64,000 bases of DNA from Hyphomicrobium sp. (GCF_019744875.1 NZ_JAIETU010000002.1:1116001-1180000), one strand, 5' to 3'; shown: positions 1 to 8,770, counted from the first letter of the stretch. Numbers and translations are program-made. Notes: generated by a model not told the origin, from the letters alone.

Positions 1-827
1 GCTTTCTCCCGGCGACGAAGGCCGTGCCCAAGGAAATGCTGACGGTCGTCGACAAGCCCGTGATCCAGCATGTCGTGAACGAAGCGCGCGCGGCGGGCAT
101 CGAGCATTTCATTTTCGTCACCGGACGGGGCAAGGCCTGCATCGAGGATCACTTCGACCACCAGTTCGAACTCGAGGCGACGCTTGCGGGCAAGAAGAAG
201 ACGAAGGAACTCGAAGAGCTGCTCTCGGAATTGCCGGGCGCAGGCGAGACAAGCTTCACGCGACAGCAAGCACCGCGCGGCCTCGGACACGCCGTCTGGT
301 GCGCGCGCGATCTCGTCGGCGACGAGCCGTTCGCGCTGCTGCTGCCCGACATGCTTCATCACGGCAAGACGCCGTGCCTGCAGGAGATGGTGGACGCCTA
401 CGCGCAAACCGGCGGCGGCAACTTCGTCGCCGTTTCGCCCGTGCCGGACGACCAGACGCATCAGTACGGCATCGTCGGCGTCGAAGACCGCGCGGCCAAG
501 GTGAGCCGCATCACCACCATGGTCGAGAAGCCGCCCAAGGGCACCGCGCCCTCGAACCTGCACATCACGGGCCGCTATATTCTCGAGCCCGAGATTTTCC
601 CGCTGCTGGCCAAGCAGGAGGCCGGCGCGGGCGGCGAGATCCAGCTCACCGACGCCATGATCACGCTCAGCCAATCCAAGGCAAACCCGTTCCATGCGGT
701 CCGCTTCGACGGCACCATCTACGACTGCGGGTCGAAAATCGGCTTCCTGCTGGCCAATGTCGCCTACGGCCTCGAACGCGCGGACCTCTCCGCCGAGCTG
801 CGGCGCGCGATCAAGGAAATGCTCTGA
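1..827 (+). CDS. galU: UTP--glucose-1-phosphate uridylyltransferase, 5' end cut by window
   Basis: GalU joins UTP and glucose-1-phosphate to make UDP-glucose, a cytosolic precursor for surface polysaccharides. The reading frame is open to the first base: codons before the track's GTG read FLPATKAVPKEML, the typical start of the family just after the missing GxGTR nucleotide-binding loop, so the true start lies upstream. Visible family features are VVDKPVIQHVVNEA, the VEKPPKGTAPSNL segment near residue 170, and the GGEIQLTDAM region. About 275 residues are present, so perhaps 15-20 are missing. It could feed the polysaccharide genes at 33.8-39.6 kb, though they are not adjacent. Identity is secure. 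Confidence 0.95.
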   Translation, partial: FLPATKAVPKEMLTVVDKPVIQHVVNEARAAGIEHFIFVTGRGKACIEDHFDHQFELEATLAGKKKTKELEELLSELPGAGETSFTRQQAPRGLGHAVWCARDLVGDEPFALLLPDMLHHGKTPCLQEMVDAYAQTGGGNFVAVSPVPDDQTHQYGIVGVEDRAAKVSRITTMVEKPPKGTAPSNLHITGRYILEPEIFPLLAKQEAGAGGEIQLTDAMITLSQSKANPFHAVRFDGTIYDCGSKIGFLLANVAYGLERADLSAELRRAIKEML

Positions 828-1020
828 ACCGTGATCGTTTTCGCGGGCTGGCTCCCGCCTGTGCCCTAAATCAGCCGGATTGCGCGCTCCAGAGCACGAT
901 GTTGCCGGTTTTCGGTGACATTGGGTTCAGCTAAGGTCGGGCCGCGCATTCCCAGGCCACACGACCCTCGCAGGGCGCACAACCTGGGAGCTTCATCTCG
1001 GTGCATGGCGGAGACCTGGA

Positions 1021-2079
1021 ATGGCACGAAAGCGTAACGACCCGGCCGGGGCGCCGATGCACAAGACGCTCACGCCGCCCGGCCTGTTCCTGGTCCGCAT
1101 GCTGGTGTTCCTGACGCTGGTCGCGTTCCTGGTCGCCATTCTGCACGAGCAGCTCTCGACCTCGCTGATGACCAACCCGGGCCTCAACGGCCTCATCATC
1201 GGCGTGCTCGCCATCGGCATCATCTACGCCTTCCGGCAGGTCATCCGGCTCTATCCGGAAATTCGCTTCGTCAACGCGTTCCGCATCTCGGACCCCGGCA
1301 TCGCGGGCTCGCACCAGCCGGTGCTGCTCTCGCCGATGGCAACGATGCTGCGCGACCGGACCGGGGCGCTCTCGCTCTCGACCGTTTCGATGCGCACGAT
1401 CATGGACAGCATCGGGTCGCGTCTCGACGAGGCGCGCGACACGGGCCGTTACATGGTCGGCCTGCTCGTTTTCCTCGGCCTGCTCGGCACCTTCTGGGGC
1501 CTGCTGGAAACCATCCAATCGGTGGGCGGCGTGATCGGCACGCTCAATACGGGCGGGGGCGAGTCGGTCGCGGTGTTCGACGAACTCAAGGCGGGCCTCG
1601 CCGCGCCACTCAAGGGCATGGGCACGGCGTTCTCGTCGTCGCTGCTCGGTCTTTCGGGATCGCTCGTGCTGGGCTTCCTCGAGCTGCAGGCCAGCCACGC
1701 GCACAACCGCTTCTATAACGAGCTCGAAGAATGGCTGTCGGGCATCACGGAGCTCACCCCCGGCACGTCGAGCGCCAACGAGCAGGCCAGCCGCCAGTTG
1801 CTTTCGGCCGTGTTCGAGATGCAGCGGGCTGTCGAGGACCTGTCCGAACGGCTCAAGGGCAGCGGCTCGTCGTTCCTGCCCTCGTCGCCCCCCGGCAGCG
1901 GCCTGGGCGGCGGACCGGACGAAGTGCGCGACCTCGCGCGCGGCGTGAACCAGCTCGTGAACCAGATGCGCGCCGAGCAAAAGGTGGTGCGCGAATGGGT
2001 CGATGAGCAGGCCTCGCAGCAGACCGAAGTGACGAGCGTGCTGCGCGAACTCGCGCAGAACATGCTCAAGAAGGGCTGA
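1021..2079 (+). CDS. MotA/TolQ/ExbB-like proton channel family protein
   Basis: This 352-residue inner-membrane protein resembles the MotA/TolQ/ExbB class, whose members form proton-conducting stators with a partner that reaches the cell wall. I see four hydrophobic segments at about 22-42, 54-71, 145-165 and 203-223. The third and fourth hold the typical GTFWGLLETI and SSSLLGLSGSLVLGFLEL stretches. A cytoplasmic loop lies between segments 2 and 3, and the C-terminus (240-352) is hydrophilic with helical character. GGAG lies 8 bases before the ATG. The next gene, 5 bases downstream, encodes an OmpA-domain protein, so the two form an operon and very likely a complex. No flagellar genes are near; which process the channel powers is unknown. 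Confidence 0.85.
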   Translation: MARKRNDPAGAPMHKTLTPPGLFLVRMLVFLTLVAFLVAILHEQLSTSLMTNPGLNGLIIGVLAIGIIYAFRQVIRLYPEIRFVNAFRISDPGIAGSHQPVLLSPMATMLRDRTGALSLSTVSMRTIMDSIGSRLDEARDTGRYMVGLLVFLGLLGTFWGLLETIQSVGGVIGTLNTGGGESVAVFDELKAGLAAPLKGMGTAFSSSLLGLSGSLVLGFLELQASHAHNRFYNELEEWLSGITELTPGTSSANEQASRQLLSAVFEMQRAVEDLSERLKGSGSSFLPSSPPGSGLGGGPDEVRDLARGVNQLVNQMRAEQKVVREWVDEQASQQTEVTSVLRELAQNMLKKG

Positions 2080-2084
2080 TAAGC

Positions 2085-3113
2085 ATGGCGCGCGGGCGTT
2101 CACGGCGCAGCGGCGAGTACGGCGAATTCTGGCCGGGCTACGTGGACGTTCTCTCCACGCTGCTCCTGGTCGTGACGTTCCTGATGTCGATCTTCATGGT
2201 CTCGCAGTTCTATGCGACGCAGGAAGCGAGCGGCAAGGACACCGCGCTCCAGCGGCTCAACCGGCAGATTTCGGAACTCACCAATCTCCTGTCGCTGGAA
2301 AAGGGCAAGTCGCGCTCGTCGGCCGACGAGCTCGCGGCGCTGCAATCGACGCTGGCCGACCTCAAGACCGAGCATCAAAAGCTTTCCGGCTTCGCGTTGA
2401 CGGGCGACGAAAAGGCGAAGGCCGCCGAGGGGCGCATCCAGTCGCTCTCGGCCGACCTCGAAGCGCAGAAGAACATCTCGAACGAGGCGCTGGCGAAGGT
2501 CGACCTCTTGAACCAGCAGATGCTCGCACTTCGCCGCCAGCTCGCAGCACTCAACGACGCGCTGGAAGCCTCCGAGACGAAAGACAAGGACAGCCAGGAC
2601 CGCATCAAGGATCTCGGCGCACGGCTGAACGCGGCGCTGGCGCGCCAGGTGCAGGAGCTGCAGCGCTACCGGTCCGACTTCTTCGGCCGCCTGCGTGAGC
2701 TGCTCAAGGATCGCAAGGACATTCGCGTCGTCGGCGACCGGTTCGTGTTCGAATCCGAAGTGCTGTTCCCGTCCGGGCAGGCGACGCTGACCCCCGAGGG
2801 CCTCGGCGCCATGGATCAGCTCGCCATGGCCATCGTCGATCTCGCGAAGACCATTCCGCCGGAACTGCAGTGGGCCTTGCAGGTGGACGGCCACACGGAC
2901 ATCCGCCCGATCGCAAGCTCACAGTTCCCCTCCAACTGGGAGCTGTCGACGGCGCGTGCCGTGGCGGTCGTGAAGTATCTCATCAGCCGCGGCGTGCCGG
3001 CCCAGAACCTGGTCGCAGCAGGCCATGGCGAGTTCCAGCCGCTCGAATCCGGCGTGGATGAGGTCAGCCTCAGAAAGAACCGCCGCATCGAGCTCAAGCT
3101 GACGAATAAGTAG
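2085..3113 (+). CDS. MotB-like protein with C-terminal OmpA peptidoglycan-binding domain
   Basis: The partner of the upstream MotA-like protein. It has one N-terminal membrane helix (about 17-40) with an aspartate at residue 21 (YVDVLSTLLLVVTFLM), placed like the proton-binding aspartate of MotB. A long coiled coil follows from about 55 to 190, then an OmpA-like domain from about 215 to 340 with SEVLFPSGQATL, VDGHTDIRPI and RKNRRIELKL. That domain family binds peptidoglycan. The architecture is inner-membrane helix, periplasmic coiled coil and wall anchor, as in stators. Close spacing with the upstream gene supports co-translation. It is not a flagellar MotB by context; a Tol-like or unknown envelope role is inferred. 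Confidence 0.85.
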   Translation: MARGRSRRSGEYGEFWPGYVDVLSTLLLVVTFLMSIFMVSQFYATQEASGKDTALQRLNRQISELTNLLSLEKGKSRSSADELAALQSTLADLKTEHQKLSGFALTGDEKAKAAEGRIQSLSADLEAQKNISNEALAKVDLLNQQMLALRRQLAALNDALEASETKDKDSQDRIKDLGARLNAALARQVQELQRYRSDFFGRLRELLKDRKDIRVVGDRFVFESEVLFPSGQATLTPEGLGAMDQLAMAIVDLAKTIPPELQWALQVDGHTDIRPIASSQFPSNWELSTARAVAVVKYLISRGVPAQNLVAAGHGEFQPLESGVDEVSLRKNRRIELKLTNK

Positions 3114-3149
3114 GCAGCGGGCAGTAGCGTCGCTCGGTGGCCGGTGGTG

Positions 3150-3644
3150 TCAATTGCCGGGGCGCGGGCGGGGGGAGCCGACGGGCGGATAGTCTACCGA
3201 CGAGGCGCCGAACAGTTCGGCCGGCAGGTTGTGCTGCTGGCGCCACCAGTCCCATGCCACGTCTGTCGGCCCGATGGCGACCTCGACCAGCGACCAGCCG
3301 TTGGCGCCTTGTGTGAGCAGGAACAGATTGTGCTCGGGGTCGAACATGCCCTGCGCGTTATCGTCTGCGAATTTCGTGGCACTCCAATTGATCGGCGCGC
3401 CGCCCGGCCGCTGCACCTTCACGTCGCCGTAGGCCCATGTGTCCATCACGTTGAGCGTCGTCACGACGAACTCGACGGGACCACCGATCTCGGATTCGAA
3501 GGTAGGGCGGGCCGCGTTCAGAAGGGTCGTGCGCAGCTCCGAACCTTTGGCGGGCTGCTGGATGTCACCAGCAACTGCAGGCGCTTGGCCGAGCACCGGC
3601 GCGAGCGCGAGCAGGCAAAGCGATAGGACACGGGCGAGGCGCAT
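3150..3644 (-). CDS. hypothetical secreted protein
   Basis: A 164-residue protein of unknown function. I place the start at MRLARVLSLC rather than at the track's first methionine, because it gives a normal signal peptide (MRLARVLSLCLLALAPVLGQAPAVAGD) with cleavage after about residue 26. The mature part has a tryptophan-rich region (TWAYGDVKVQRPGG, WSLVEVAIGPTDVAWDWWRQQHNLP) that looks like a compact periplasmic domain. No catalytic motif is recognisable. It is convergent with the OmpA-like gene, only 36 bases away. Confidence 0.6.
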   Translation of the reverse strand: MRLARVLSLCLLALAPVLGQAPAVAGDIQQPAKGSELRTTLLNAARPTFESEIGGPVEFVVTTLNVMDTWAYGDVKVQRPGGAPINWSATKFADDNAQGMFDPEHNLFLLTQGANGWSLVEVAIGPTDVAWDWWRQQHNLPAELFGASSVDYPPVGSPRPRPGN

Positions 3645-4081
3645 GGCGGGGCTCCCAGGAGGCGGCGCTTCACTCTGCCCGGGTTCGCGGCAGCCGTCGA
3701 CGGGGCAGGCGTGCACCGATCGAAATTATGAGCGCGATGCTGTGGGGACTATGCGCCGATGCCGGCCGCCGCGTTTTCGCGAGCCGGATGCGAGGTCATC
3801 AGCCGGGGCATCCGAGGAGAATGCCGGGCGTGGATCGACAAACCGTGGATCGATGAGCGGCGCGCGCCGTCTCAGGTGACTCTTACACGCAAGTGCATTG
3901 CAAACGTCGGCGACTTGCAAACCTACGATCCGAAATTCCGTTGTTTTTGCGAAGCGATCGTTTCGCCTTCGCACGGTTTTTGTGAAACGATATAACACCG
4001 CGATGAAAGGCGCCTACGCTTCATCAATGCCGTGCTTTGCGTCGACGCCGACCGAAGCCAATCGACATTGTGAAATCGGTC
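3645..4081. other. intergenic region without a supported gene
   Basis: About 440 bases between two minus-strand genes. The ORFs listed here on both strands (3726..3998, 3759..3995, 3898..4224) overlap one another, have arginine-rich frame-shadow composition and match nothing I recognise. A near-palindrome, cgaagcgatcgtttcg, lies around 3950-3966. It probably holds the promoter of the secreted protein gene at 3644. Confidence 0.5.
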
Positions 4082-4288
4082 TCAGATCTTGGCTACGCGT
4101 CCGGCTGGGCGGCACGACCATTTCTTGGCGAACCACTTCGGATGGCCTTCGGCCCACTTGGCGATTTCGGCAGGACTGGCCATCATGCACTGCATCGGAG
4201 TCATGCTTTCAGCCATGTACGTGAGGCTGACCTCCTTGCAGCGGGAATGATCTTCCAAGAGGCAGACCGAGACGACGAGCTCCAGCAT
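4082..4288 (-). CDS. small conserved hypothetical protein, cysteine-containing
   Basis: A 68-residue cytosolic protein. I recall similar short proteins of about this size in Hyphomicrobiales: a beginning like LELVVSVCLLEDHSRCKEVSLTY, a central TPMQCMMASPAEIAKWAEGHP, and an end with WSCRPAGRVAKI. The four cysteines (in VCL, RCK, QCM and SCR) are spaced as in those relatives as far as I remember. Function is unknown. The gene stands alone between unrelated neighbours. The antisense ORFs over the same bases look like shadows. Confidence 0.65.
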   Translation of the reverse strand: MLELVVSVCLLEDHSRCKEVSLTYMAESMTPMQCMMASPAEIAKWAEGHPKWFAKKWSCRPAGRVAKI

Positions 4289-4550
4289 TTGCGACCTCAG
4301 GCAATTTGAGTTGTCCGCTTGTGGCGGTCCGAACCCTCGAGGCGCATCGTCCCTTTTCTTTTTTTATTTGTACCAACGCTAGGCGGCGAATCAGGTTCCG
4401 CACAAGAAACAATGCTAAGCAGAATGTGCTAATGTTTTATGCTGAGTTGTTTTGGCATCTAGGGCCGCGCGCCCATCCATCTTCAAATCCCCGCGGACTT
4501 GTTTGGCTTTTTTGGGGGGCCTGCCGTTTCGATCGGATTTGCCGATCGGC

Positions 4551-5711
4551 TCATTTCTTGAGCACGGGACGAGTTGTCTCATCGGCCGAGGCGCCGGGGC
4601 CACGTTCACTGGACATCGTTTTCAGGAAGGCCACGAGGTCGGCGCGCTCGGCGTCGTCCAGCGTGAGATCTGGCACCAGGGTCGGGGCGAGCGACGGGCG
4701 TTTCACGTGACCGCCGGCATAGTGCGCTACGACGTCGAGCAGGGTCGCGAGCGAGCCGTCATGCATGTAGGGCGCGGTGTGGGCGGCCTCCCGCAGCGAT
4801 GGCGTCTTGAACTGCGGCAGTCCCTTCATCGGCCCATCGAAGGCGCCGCGTCCGAGGTCGGCTCCCGGCACTCCGACATCGTGAAAACCGTCATCGGTGG
4901 CGCGCCAGCCGCCGTGGCAGGAGATGCAGCCGCCCTTGCCGACGAAGATCTCGAAGCCGCGTTGCTCGTTTTCGCCCAGCGCGCCGTCATCGCCAGCGAC
5001 CCATCGATCGAAGCGCGTCATGGGCGAGACGAGCGAGCGCTCATATGCGGCCAACGCATCGACGATCTCCGGCTCTGCGATGTGCTTCGACGCGGGAAAG
5101 ACCGTTGCGAAGCGCGCCATCATCGCCGGGTCGTGCTCCAGGCGGCCCGCAATGGCCGGGAAATGTCCGGCCATTTCGTTTTCGGCGAGGATCGGTCCGC
5201 GCGCCTGCTCGGCGAGCGTTTGGGCCCGCCCATCCCAGAAGAAGCTCGTCGCCCAGGCCAGATTGTAGAGAGACGGCACGTTGCGGGAGAGGCCAGCTCC
5301 TGCCGGTCCCTGCCCTGTGCGCCGGCCGTCCGTGAAGGCGCGGGCGGGATCGTGGCAGCTCGCGCACGAGGTCGCCCCGCCGCCGGAAAGCCGCGTGTCG
5401 CGGAAGAGATCGTAGCCGAGCGCGATCTTGGCCGGGTCGTCCGCCGCGCCCTGGGGTGGTGCAGCGGGGCGAGCAAAGATTGCACGCCAGACGGCGGCAC
5501 GGCCCGGCGCCGGCTCGTGGGCGGCCGTGGGCGCGGCCTCCTCGGTCTCGGTCTCGGTCTCGGCCTTGGTCTGGGTCTGGGTCTTTGCCTCGGCCACGGG
5601 TGTGGGCCCGGCGTGGGTGTCCGCAGCCTCAACCCCGCGCGCCGGAAGCACGGCGAGCGCGAGCAGCGCGACACCGGCCAGCCTTTTCCAGTTCGGCGCC
5701 AAATCCATCAT
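4551..5711 (-). CDS. di-haem cytochrome c peroxidase / MauG family protein
   Basis: A periplasmic protein with a signal peptide (residues 1-29, ending GVEAAD) and two c-type haem sites, CASCH at 116-120 and CISCH at 262-266. This spacing is that of bacterial di-haem peroxidases, which reduce hydrogen peroxide with electrons from cytochrome c, or of MauG-like enzymes. Conserved blocks such as FFWDGRAQTLAEQA, FKTPSLREAAHTAPYMHDG and the final DDAERADLVAFLKTM support the family. Between the signal peptide and the catalytic part lies a low-complexity linker (TQTQTKAETETETEE) encoded by a hexanucleotide-like repeat. Two adjacent ATG codons could start it. Which of the two reactions it performs cannot be told. 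Confidence 0.88.
   Translation of the reverse strand: MMDLAPNWKRLAGVALLALAVLPARGVEAADTHAGPTPVAEAKTQTQTKAETETETEEAAPTAAHEPAPGRAAVWRAIFARPAAPPQGAADDPAKIALGYDLFRDTRLSGGGATSCASCHDPARAFTDGRRTGQGPAGAGLSRNVPSLYNLAWATSFFWDGRAQTLAEQARGPILAENEMAGHFPAIAGRLEHDPAMMARFATVFPASKHIAEPEIVDALAAYERSLVSPMTRFDRWVAGDDGALGENEQRGFEIFVGKGGCISCHGGWRATDDGFHDVGVPGADLGRGAFDGPMKGLPQFKTPSLREAAHTAPYMHDGSLATLLDVVAHYAGGHVKRPSLAPTLVPDLTLDDAERADLVAFLKTMSSERGPGASADETTRPVLKK
5540..5585. repeat. short GGTCTS-type tandem repeat inside the cytochrome peroxidase gene
   Basis: Tandem hexamers of the form ggtctc then ggtctg (ctcggtctcggtctcgg and ttggtctgggtctggg). On the minus strand they encode the alternating Thr-Gln and Thr-Glu linker. 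A six-base unit can change copy number without breaking the frame. Confidence 0.7.
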
Positions 5712-6028
5712 GGGGTCATTGTTACACGAGAAGCCTGCGGCGAGGCGTCGGCGGCGTGTCGCGGTGACGCTACCCGTCCGTGGCCATCGTAAGGCCTATT
5801 TTCGGGCCGCACTCTCGACCCACCGTGGCCCGCGCAGCACGCACGGCCGCGGAAGAAGACGGGCCGTCAAACGACGGCTTGACCCGAGGGCCAAGCTCTT
5901 TCATCCAAGATGGTATATACTGTCAAATGGGGAAGAGCCTGGGGCGGCGACGACGGCCGGTTTCATCAGGCTTTCAATAATGTTGGCTGCGGACGGATGC
6001 TCGATCCGCCGCAATGTGGGGGACGTTC

Positions 6029-6262
6029 ATGGCAATGACAGGTCGCGACGCACAAGTCGTGCAGGGTCTTCCTGTGCCCCCGGCGCGCGACGTCACCTTG
6101 GGCTGGTTCGTCAAAAGGTCGCTGCTCGGCATCGCTATCCTGCTCGTCGCGATGGGCGGACTGGCCTGGCTGACCTATGCCTCGATCGATCCGACGCTCG
6201 ATGCGGAAGCCGCGACCGCGGCTGCGCCCTCGCCGGTCAAGCCGGTTCCTGTCGGCTTCTAG
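6029..6262 (+). CDS. small single-pass membrane protein, hypothetical
   Basis: A protein of 77 residues if started at MAMTGR, where ggggg lies about 6 bases upstream; the track start 15 bases earlier has no clear ribosome site. One hydrophobic helix (SLLGIAILLVAMGGLAWLTYA) sits at about residues 32-52, followed by a short alanine/proline-rich tail ending PVKPVPVGF. No family recognised. It is followed by a mini-hairpin array that may end its transcript. Confidence 0.55.
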   Translation: MAMTGRDAQVVQGLPVPPARDVTLGWFVKRSLLGIAILLVAMGGLAWLTYASIDPTLDAEAATAAAPSPVKPVPVGF

Positions 6263-6304
6263 GACGCGCCGACAACCCTCTAGCCGTGCCATCCAGAGCC
6301 GTTG

Positions 6305-6371
6305 AGCGGTTTTCACCGCTTGCGAGTTTGGCGGTTTCCACCCGCTTTTGAGTTTGGCGGTTTCCACCGCC
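6305..6371 (+). repeat. tandem array of three mini-hairpins
   Basis: Three successive short inverted repeats: agcggttttcaccgct (6305-6320), gcggtttccacccgc (6331-6345) followed by tttt, and ggcggtttccaccgcc (6356-6371). The second and third lie in a perfect 19-base direct repeat (gagtttggcggtttccacc at 6324 and 6350, period 26). It lies between two small membrane-protein genes and may act as a terminator. Confidence 0.75.
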
Positions 6372-6425
6372 GGGGAAGCGCGCTAGCATCTCGACGATAT
6401 TTCAACGGCCTCCGGGATCCTCTCG

Positions 6426-6707
6426 ATGTCGCCTTATGATCTGGTACTCGTCGTCCTCGTGGCCGCCGGCGCATTTTACGCCGGTTATCAAGTCGGGCGC
6501 CTCAAGGCGTTGAGCGAGCGCGGCGAGCGCGAGCCGAGCTATCGGCCCGACACCGCCCAGCCGCTGCCGGGACCGAGCATCAACCGCGCGCCGTCCGATG
6601 CGGGCGGATCGTGGGCCGATGCGGGCGCGCCGCCGGGCGATCGCTCCCCGCCGCCGCGGCGCTCTTCCAAGCCACCCCCTGCCGCGGCCGGCCTCAAGTC
6701 GGAGTGA
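6426..6707 (+). CDS. small membrane protein with proline-rich tail, hypothetical
   Basis: A 93-residue protein with an N-terminal hydrophobic helix (YDLVLVVLVAAGAFYAGYQVG, residues 4-24) and a charged, proline-rich, probably disordered C-terminal part (SPPPRRSSKPPPAAAG). It resembles a single-pass membrane anchor with a cytosolic tail. No family recognised. Codon use is like that of its neighbours. It is followed by about 120 bases before rimK. Confidence 0.5.
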   Translation: MSPYDLVLVVLVAAGAFYAGYQVGRLKALSERGEREPSYRPDTAQPLPGPSINRAPSDAGGSWADAGAPPGDRSPPPRRSSKPPPAAAGLKSE

Positions 6708-6830
6708 TTTTCCGCGATCGCGCGAGGCCCGTCTTCGCGATTGCATAAATGTGCTGCATGCCTCTATCGACTAGAGGCAGGGCATCGCCCACCCTGACGA
6801 TCCCAGGCGCTCGAACAGGCCGTTTCTCCC

Positions 6831-7739
6831 ATGCGTCTCGCCATGCTGGCCCGCAACGCGGGTCTCTACTCACACCAGCGTCTCGTTGAGGCCGCGCACG
6901 CGCGCGGGCATACGCTCGACGTCATCAACACGCTGCAAGTGCACATGAACATCACGTCGAACCAGCCGGTGCTGCGGTACGGCGGCAAGGCGCTGCCGCT
7001 CTACGACGCCGTCATCCCGCGTATCGGAGCCTCGGTGACGCACTACGGCCTCGCCGTCTTGCGGCAGTTCGAGATGCAGGGCGTGTTTCCGCTCAACGAG
7101 AGCGTGGCCATCGGGCGGTCGCGCGACAAGCTGAGGGCGTTGCAGCTTCTCGCGCGCGCCGGCATCGGATTGCCTGCCACCGCCTTCGCCCACAAGCCCA
7201 AGAAAGCCGAGAGCGTCATCAGCGAGGTGGGCGGGGCGCCGGTCGTCATCAAGCTCGTGGAAGGCACGCAAGGCATGGGCGTGATCCTGGCGGAAACGGA
7301 GGCTTCGGCGAAATCGATCGTCGAAGCCTTCAGCGCCGCGAACATCAACATCCTGGTCCAGGAGTACATCGCGGAAGCAGAAGGCAGCGACGTGCGCGCG
7401 CTCGTGGTCGGCGGGCGGGTGGTCGCGGCCATGCGGCGCGTCGGGCGCGCGGGGGAATTCCGCTCCAATCTGCATCGCGGCGGGGTCGCAGAAGTGGCCC
7501 ACATCAGCGACGAGGAGCGTGACACGGCCGTGCGGGCGGCATCCGTGCTCGGGCTCAATCTCGCGGGCGTCGACATGCTCCGCTCCAATCGCGGGGCGGT
7601 GGTGATCGAGGTTAACTCGTCGCCGGGCCTCGGGGGCATCGAGCGCGCGACCGGTGCCGACGTCGCCGGCGAAATCATCCGGTTTATCGAGCAGTCGGCC
7701 GCGCATGGGCGGACGGAAACCAAGGGCATCAAGGGTTGA
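6831..7739 (+). CDS. rimK: ribosomal protein S6--L-glutamate ligase, RimK family
   Basis: An ATP-grasp ligase. In its best-studied member it adds glutamate residues to the C-terminus of ribosomal protein S6. The 302 residues match the family length. An N-terminal domain ([18 protein letters not shown]) is followed by the central ATP-grasp lid with [18 protein letters not shown] at about 138-155, the [20 protein letters not shown] segment (176-195), and the metal-binding end [15 protein letters not shown] near 255-270. ATP-grasp relatives act on other substrates, so the target is inferred. It stands alone before bpt, with a GC-rich hairpin after its stop. Confidence 0.9.
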   Translation: MRLAMLARNAGLYSHQRLVEAAHARGHTLDVINTLQVHMNITSNQPVLRYGGKALPLYDAVIPRIGASVTHYGLAVLRQFEMQGVFPLNESVAIGRSRDKLRALQLLARAGIGLPATAFAHKPKKAESVISEVGGAPVVIKLVEGTQGMGVILAETEASAKSIVEAFSAANINILVQEYIAEAEGSDVRALVVGGRVVAAMRRVGRAGEFRSNLHRGGVAEVAHISDEERDTAVRAASVLGLNLAGVDMLRSNRGAVVIEVNSSPGLGGIERATGADVAGEIIRFIEQSAAHGRTETKGIKG

Positions 7740-7750
7740 ACCCCACCTCC

Positions 7751-7770
7751 GCCGCCGCAGCGGCGGGCCG
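7751..7770 (+). terminator. possible GC hairpin after rimK
   Basis: ccgccg-cag-cggcgg, a 6-base stem with a 3-base loop, about 15 bases after the rimK stop. No T-run follows, so an intrinsic terminator is only possible. Confidence 0.35.
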
Positions 7771-8011
7771 TAGCGCCGGGGACGCTTGCTCGCCGCTCCC
7801 TGATCCGGCCTTTCCCTCCACCGGTACTCCCTTGGTCGGTGGTGGCTGAGGCCGGGCTTGATCGAGGCCGGTGTGCTCGATTATCCTTTGCTTCGGTGGC
7901 TCAACGCCCGACTGCCTCCGTGCCGCGTATCCGGCCGGGCAGAACCGTTGCCGCTACCGCCGCGTTCAGGCCAGGCTCGAACACCCCGGCGGCAGGCAGG
8001 ATGAACTCCGA

Positions 8012-8770
8012 ATGACGGAACAGCAGAAGCACTTTCCCGAGTTCTACGTCACCACCCCTCAACCCTGCCCCTATCTGCCAGGACGGCAGGAGCGCAAGCT
8101 CTTCACGCATCTCACCCACGAAAAGCCGCTGGCGCTGATCGACAACCTTCTCAAGGGCGGTTTCCGGCGCAGCCAGAACATCGCCTACATGCCGTACTGC
8201 GAAGGCTGCCACGCCTGCGTCTCGGTGCGCATTCTCGTCGACGACTTCCAGCCGGCCCGCACCATGCGGCGCACAATCGAGCGCAACCGCGACCTCACGG
8301 CTCGTCGCGTCTCCGCTATCCCGACCTCCGAGCAGTTCAGCCTGTTCCGCAGCTACATCGACGCGCGCCATTCGGACGGCGGCATGGCCGACATGAGCGT
8401 GCTCGACTACGCGATGATGATCGAGGACAGCGTCGTGCGCACGTTCCTCACCGAGTATCGCGCGCGGCCCGAGAACCCGCTCGAAGAGCGCGCCGAGACC
8501 TGGCCGCTGGCGGCCGTGGCGCTCTGCGACCGGCTGTCTGACGGCATCTCGATGGTCTACAGCTTCTACGAGCCGCTCGAGGACGAGCGCAGCCTCGGCA
8601 CGTACATGATCCTCGAGCACATCGACTACGCGCGACGGCTCGGGCTGCCGTATCTCTATCTCGGTTATTGGATCGAGGGCTCACGCAAGATGAGCTACAA
8701 GACCCGCTATCAGCCTCAGGAGCACCTGGGCCCCAGCGGCTGGACGCGCATGGCGGAGCCGCGGAAGTAA
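8012..8770 (+). CDS. bpt: aspartate/glutamate leucyltransferase (bacterial arginyltransferase homologue)
   Basis: Bpt moves leucine from leucyl-tRNA to proteins with N-terminal Asp or Glu and so marks them for ClpS/ClpAP degradation (N-end rule). The start at MTEQQKHFPEFY fits the family; the track start 141 bases upstream adds unrelated residues. Seen are FYVTTPQPCPYLPGRQE, the cysteine-rich YCEGCHACVSVRI near residue 65, FRSYIDARHSDGGM, SMVYSFYEP, and the end LYLGYWIEGSRKMSYKTRYQP. Length is 252 residues. The last codons, including the stop, are the first unit of a tandem repeat that runs on into the intergenic DNA. Confidence 0.92.
   Translation: MTEQQKHFPEFYVTTPQPCPYLPGRQERKLFTHLTHEKPLALIDNLLKGGFRRSQNIAYMPYCEGCHACVSVRILVDDFQPARTMRRTIERNRDLTARRVSAIPTSEQFSLFRSYIDARHSDGGMADMSVLDYAMMIEDSVVRTFLTEYRARPENPLEERAETWPLAAVALCDRLSDGISMVYSFYEPLEDERSLGTYMILEHIDYARRLGLPYLYLGYWIEGSRKMSYKTRYQPQEHLGPSGWTRMAEPRK

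Noticed and set aside
931-2103. 390-residue minus-strand ORF over the MotA-like gene
   Set aside because: It is a shadow; the plus strand has membrane helices and an operon partner.
1021-3113. Zorya-type defence system suggested by a MotA-like plus OmpA-like pair
   Set aside because: No helicase, nuclease or other Zor component is adjacent. The pair is followed by a small exported protein and looks like a housekeeping envelope operon.
3726-3998. Minus-strand 90-residue ORF (and 3759..3995 on the plus strand)
   Set aside because: Both overlap, have no recognisable family, no ribosome site and shadow-like composition.
4306-4710. Plus-strand 134-residue ORF overlapping the cytochrome peroxidase end
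   Set aside because: No family, no ribosome site, and antisense to a gene with clear haem motifs.
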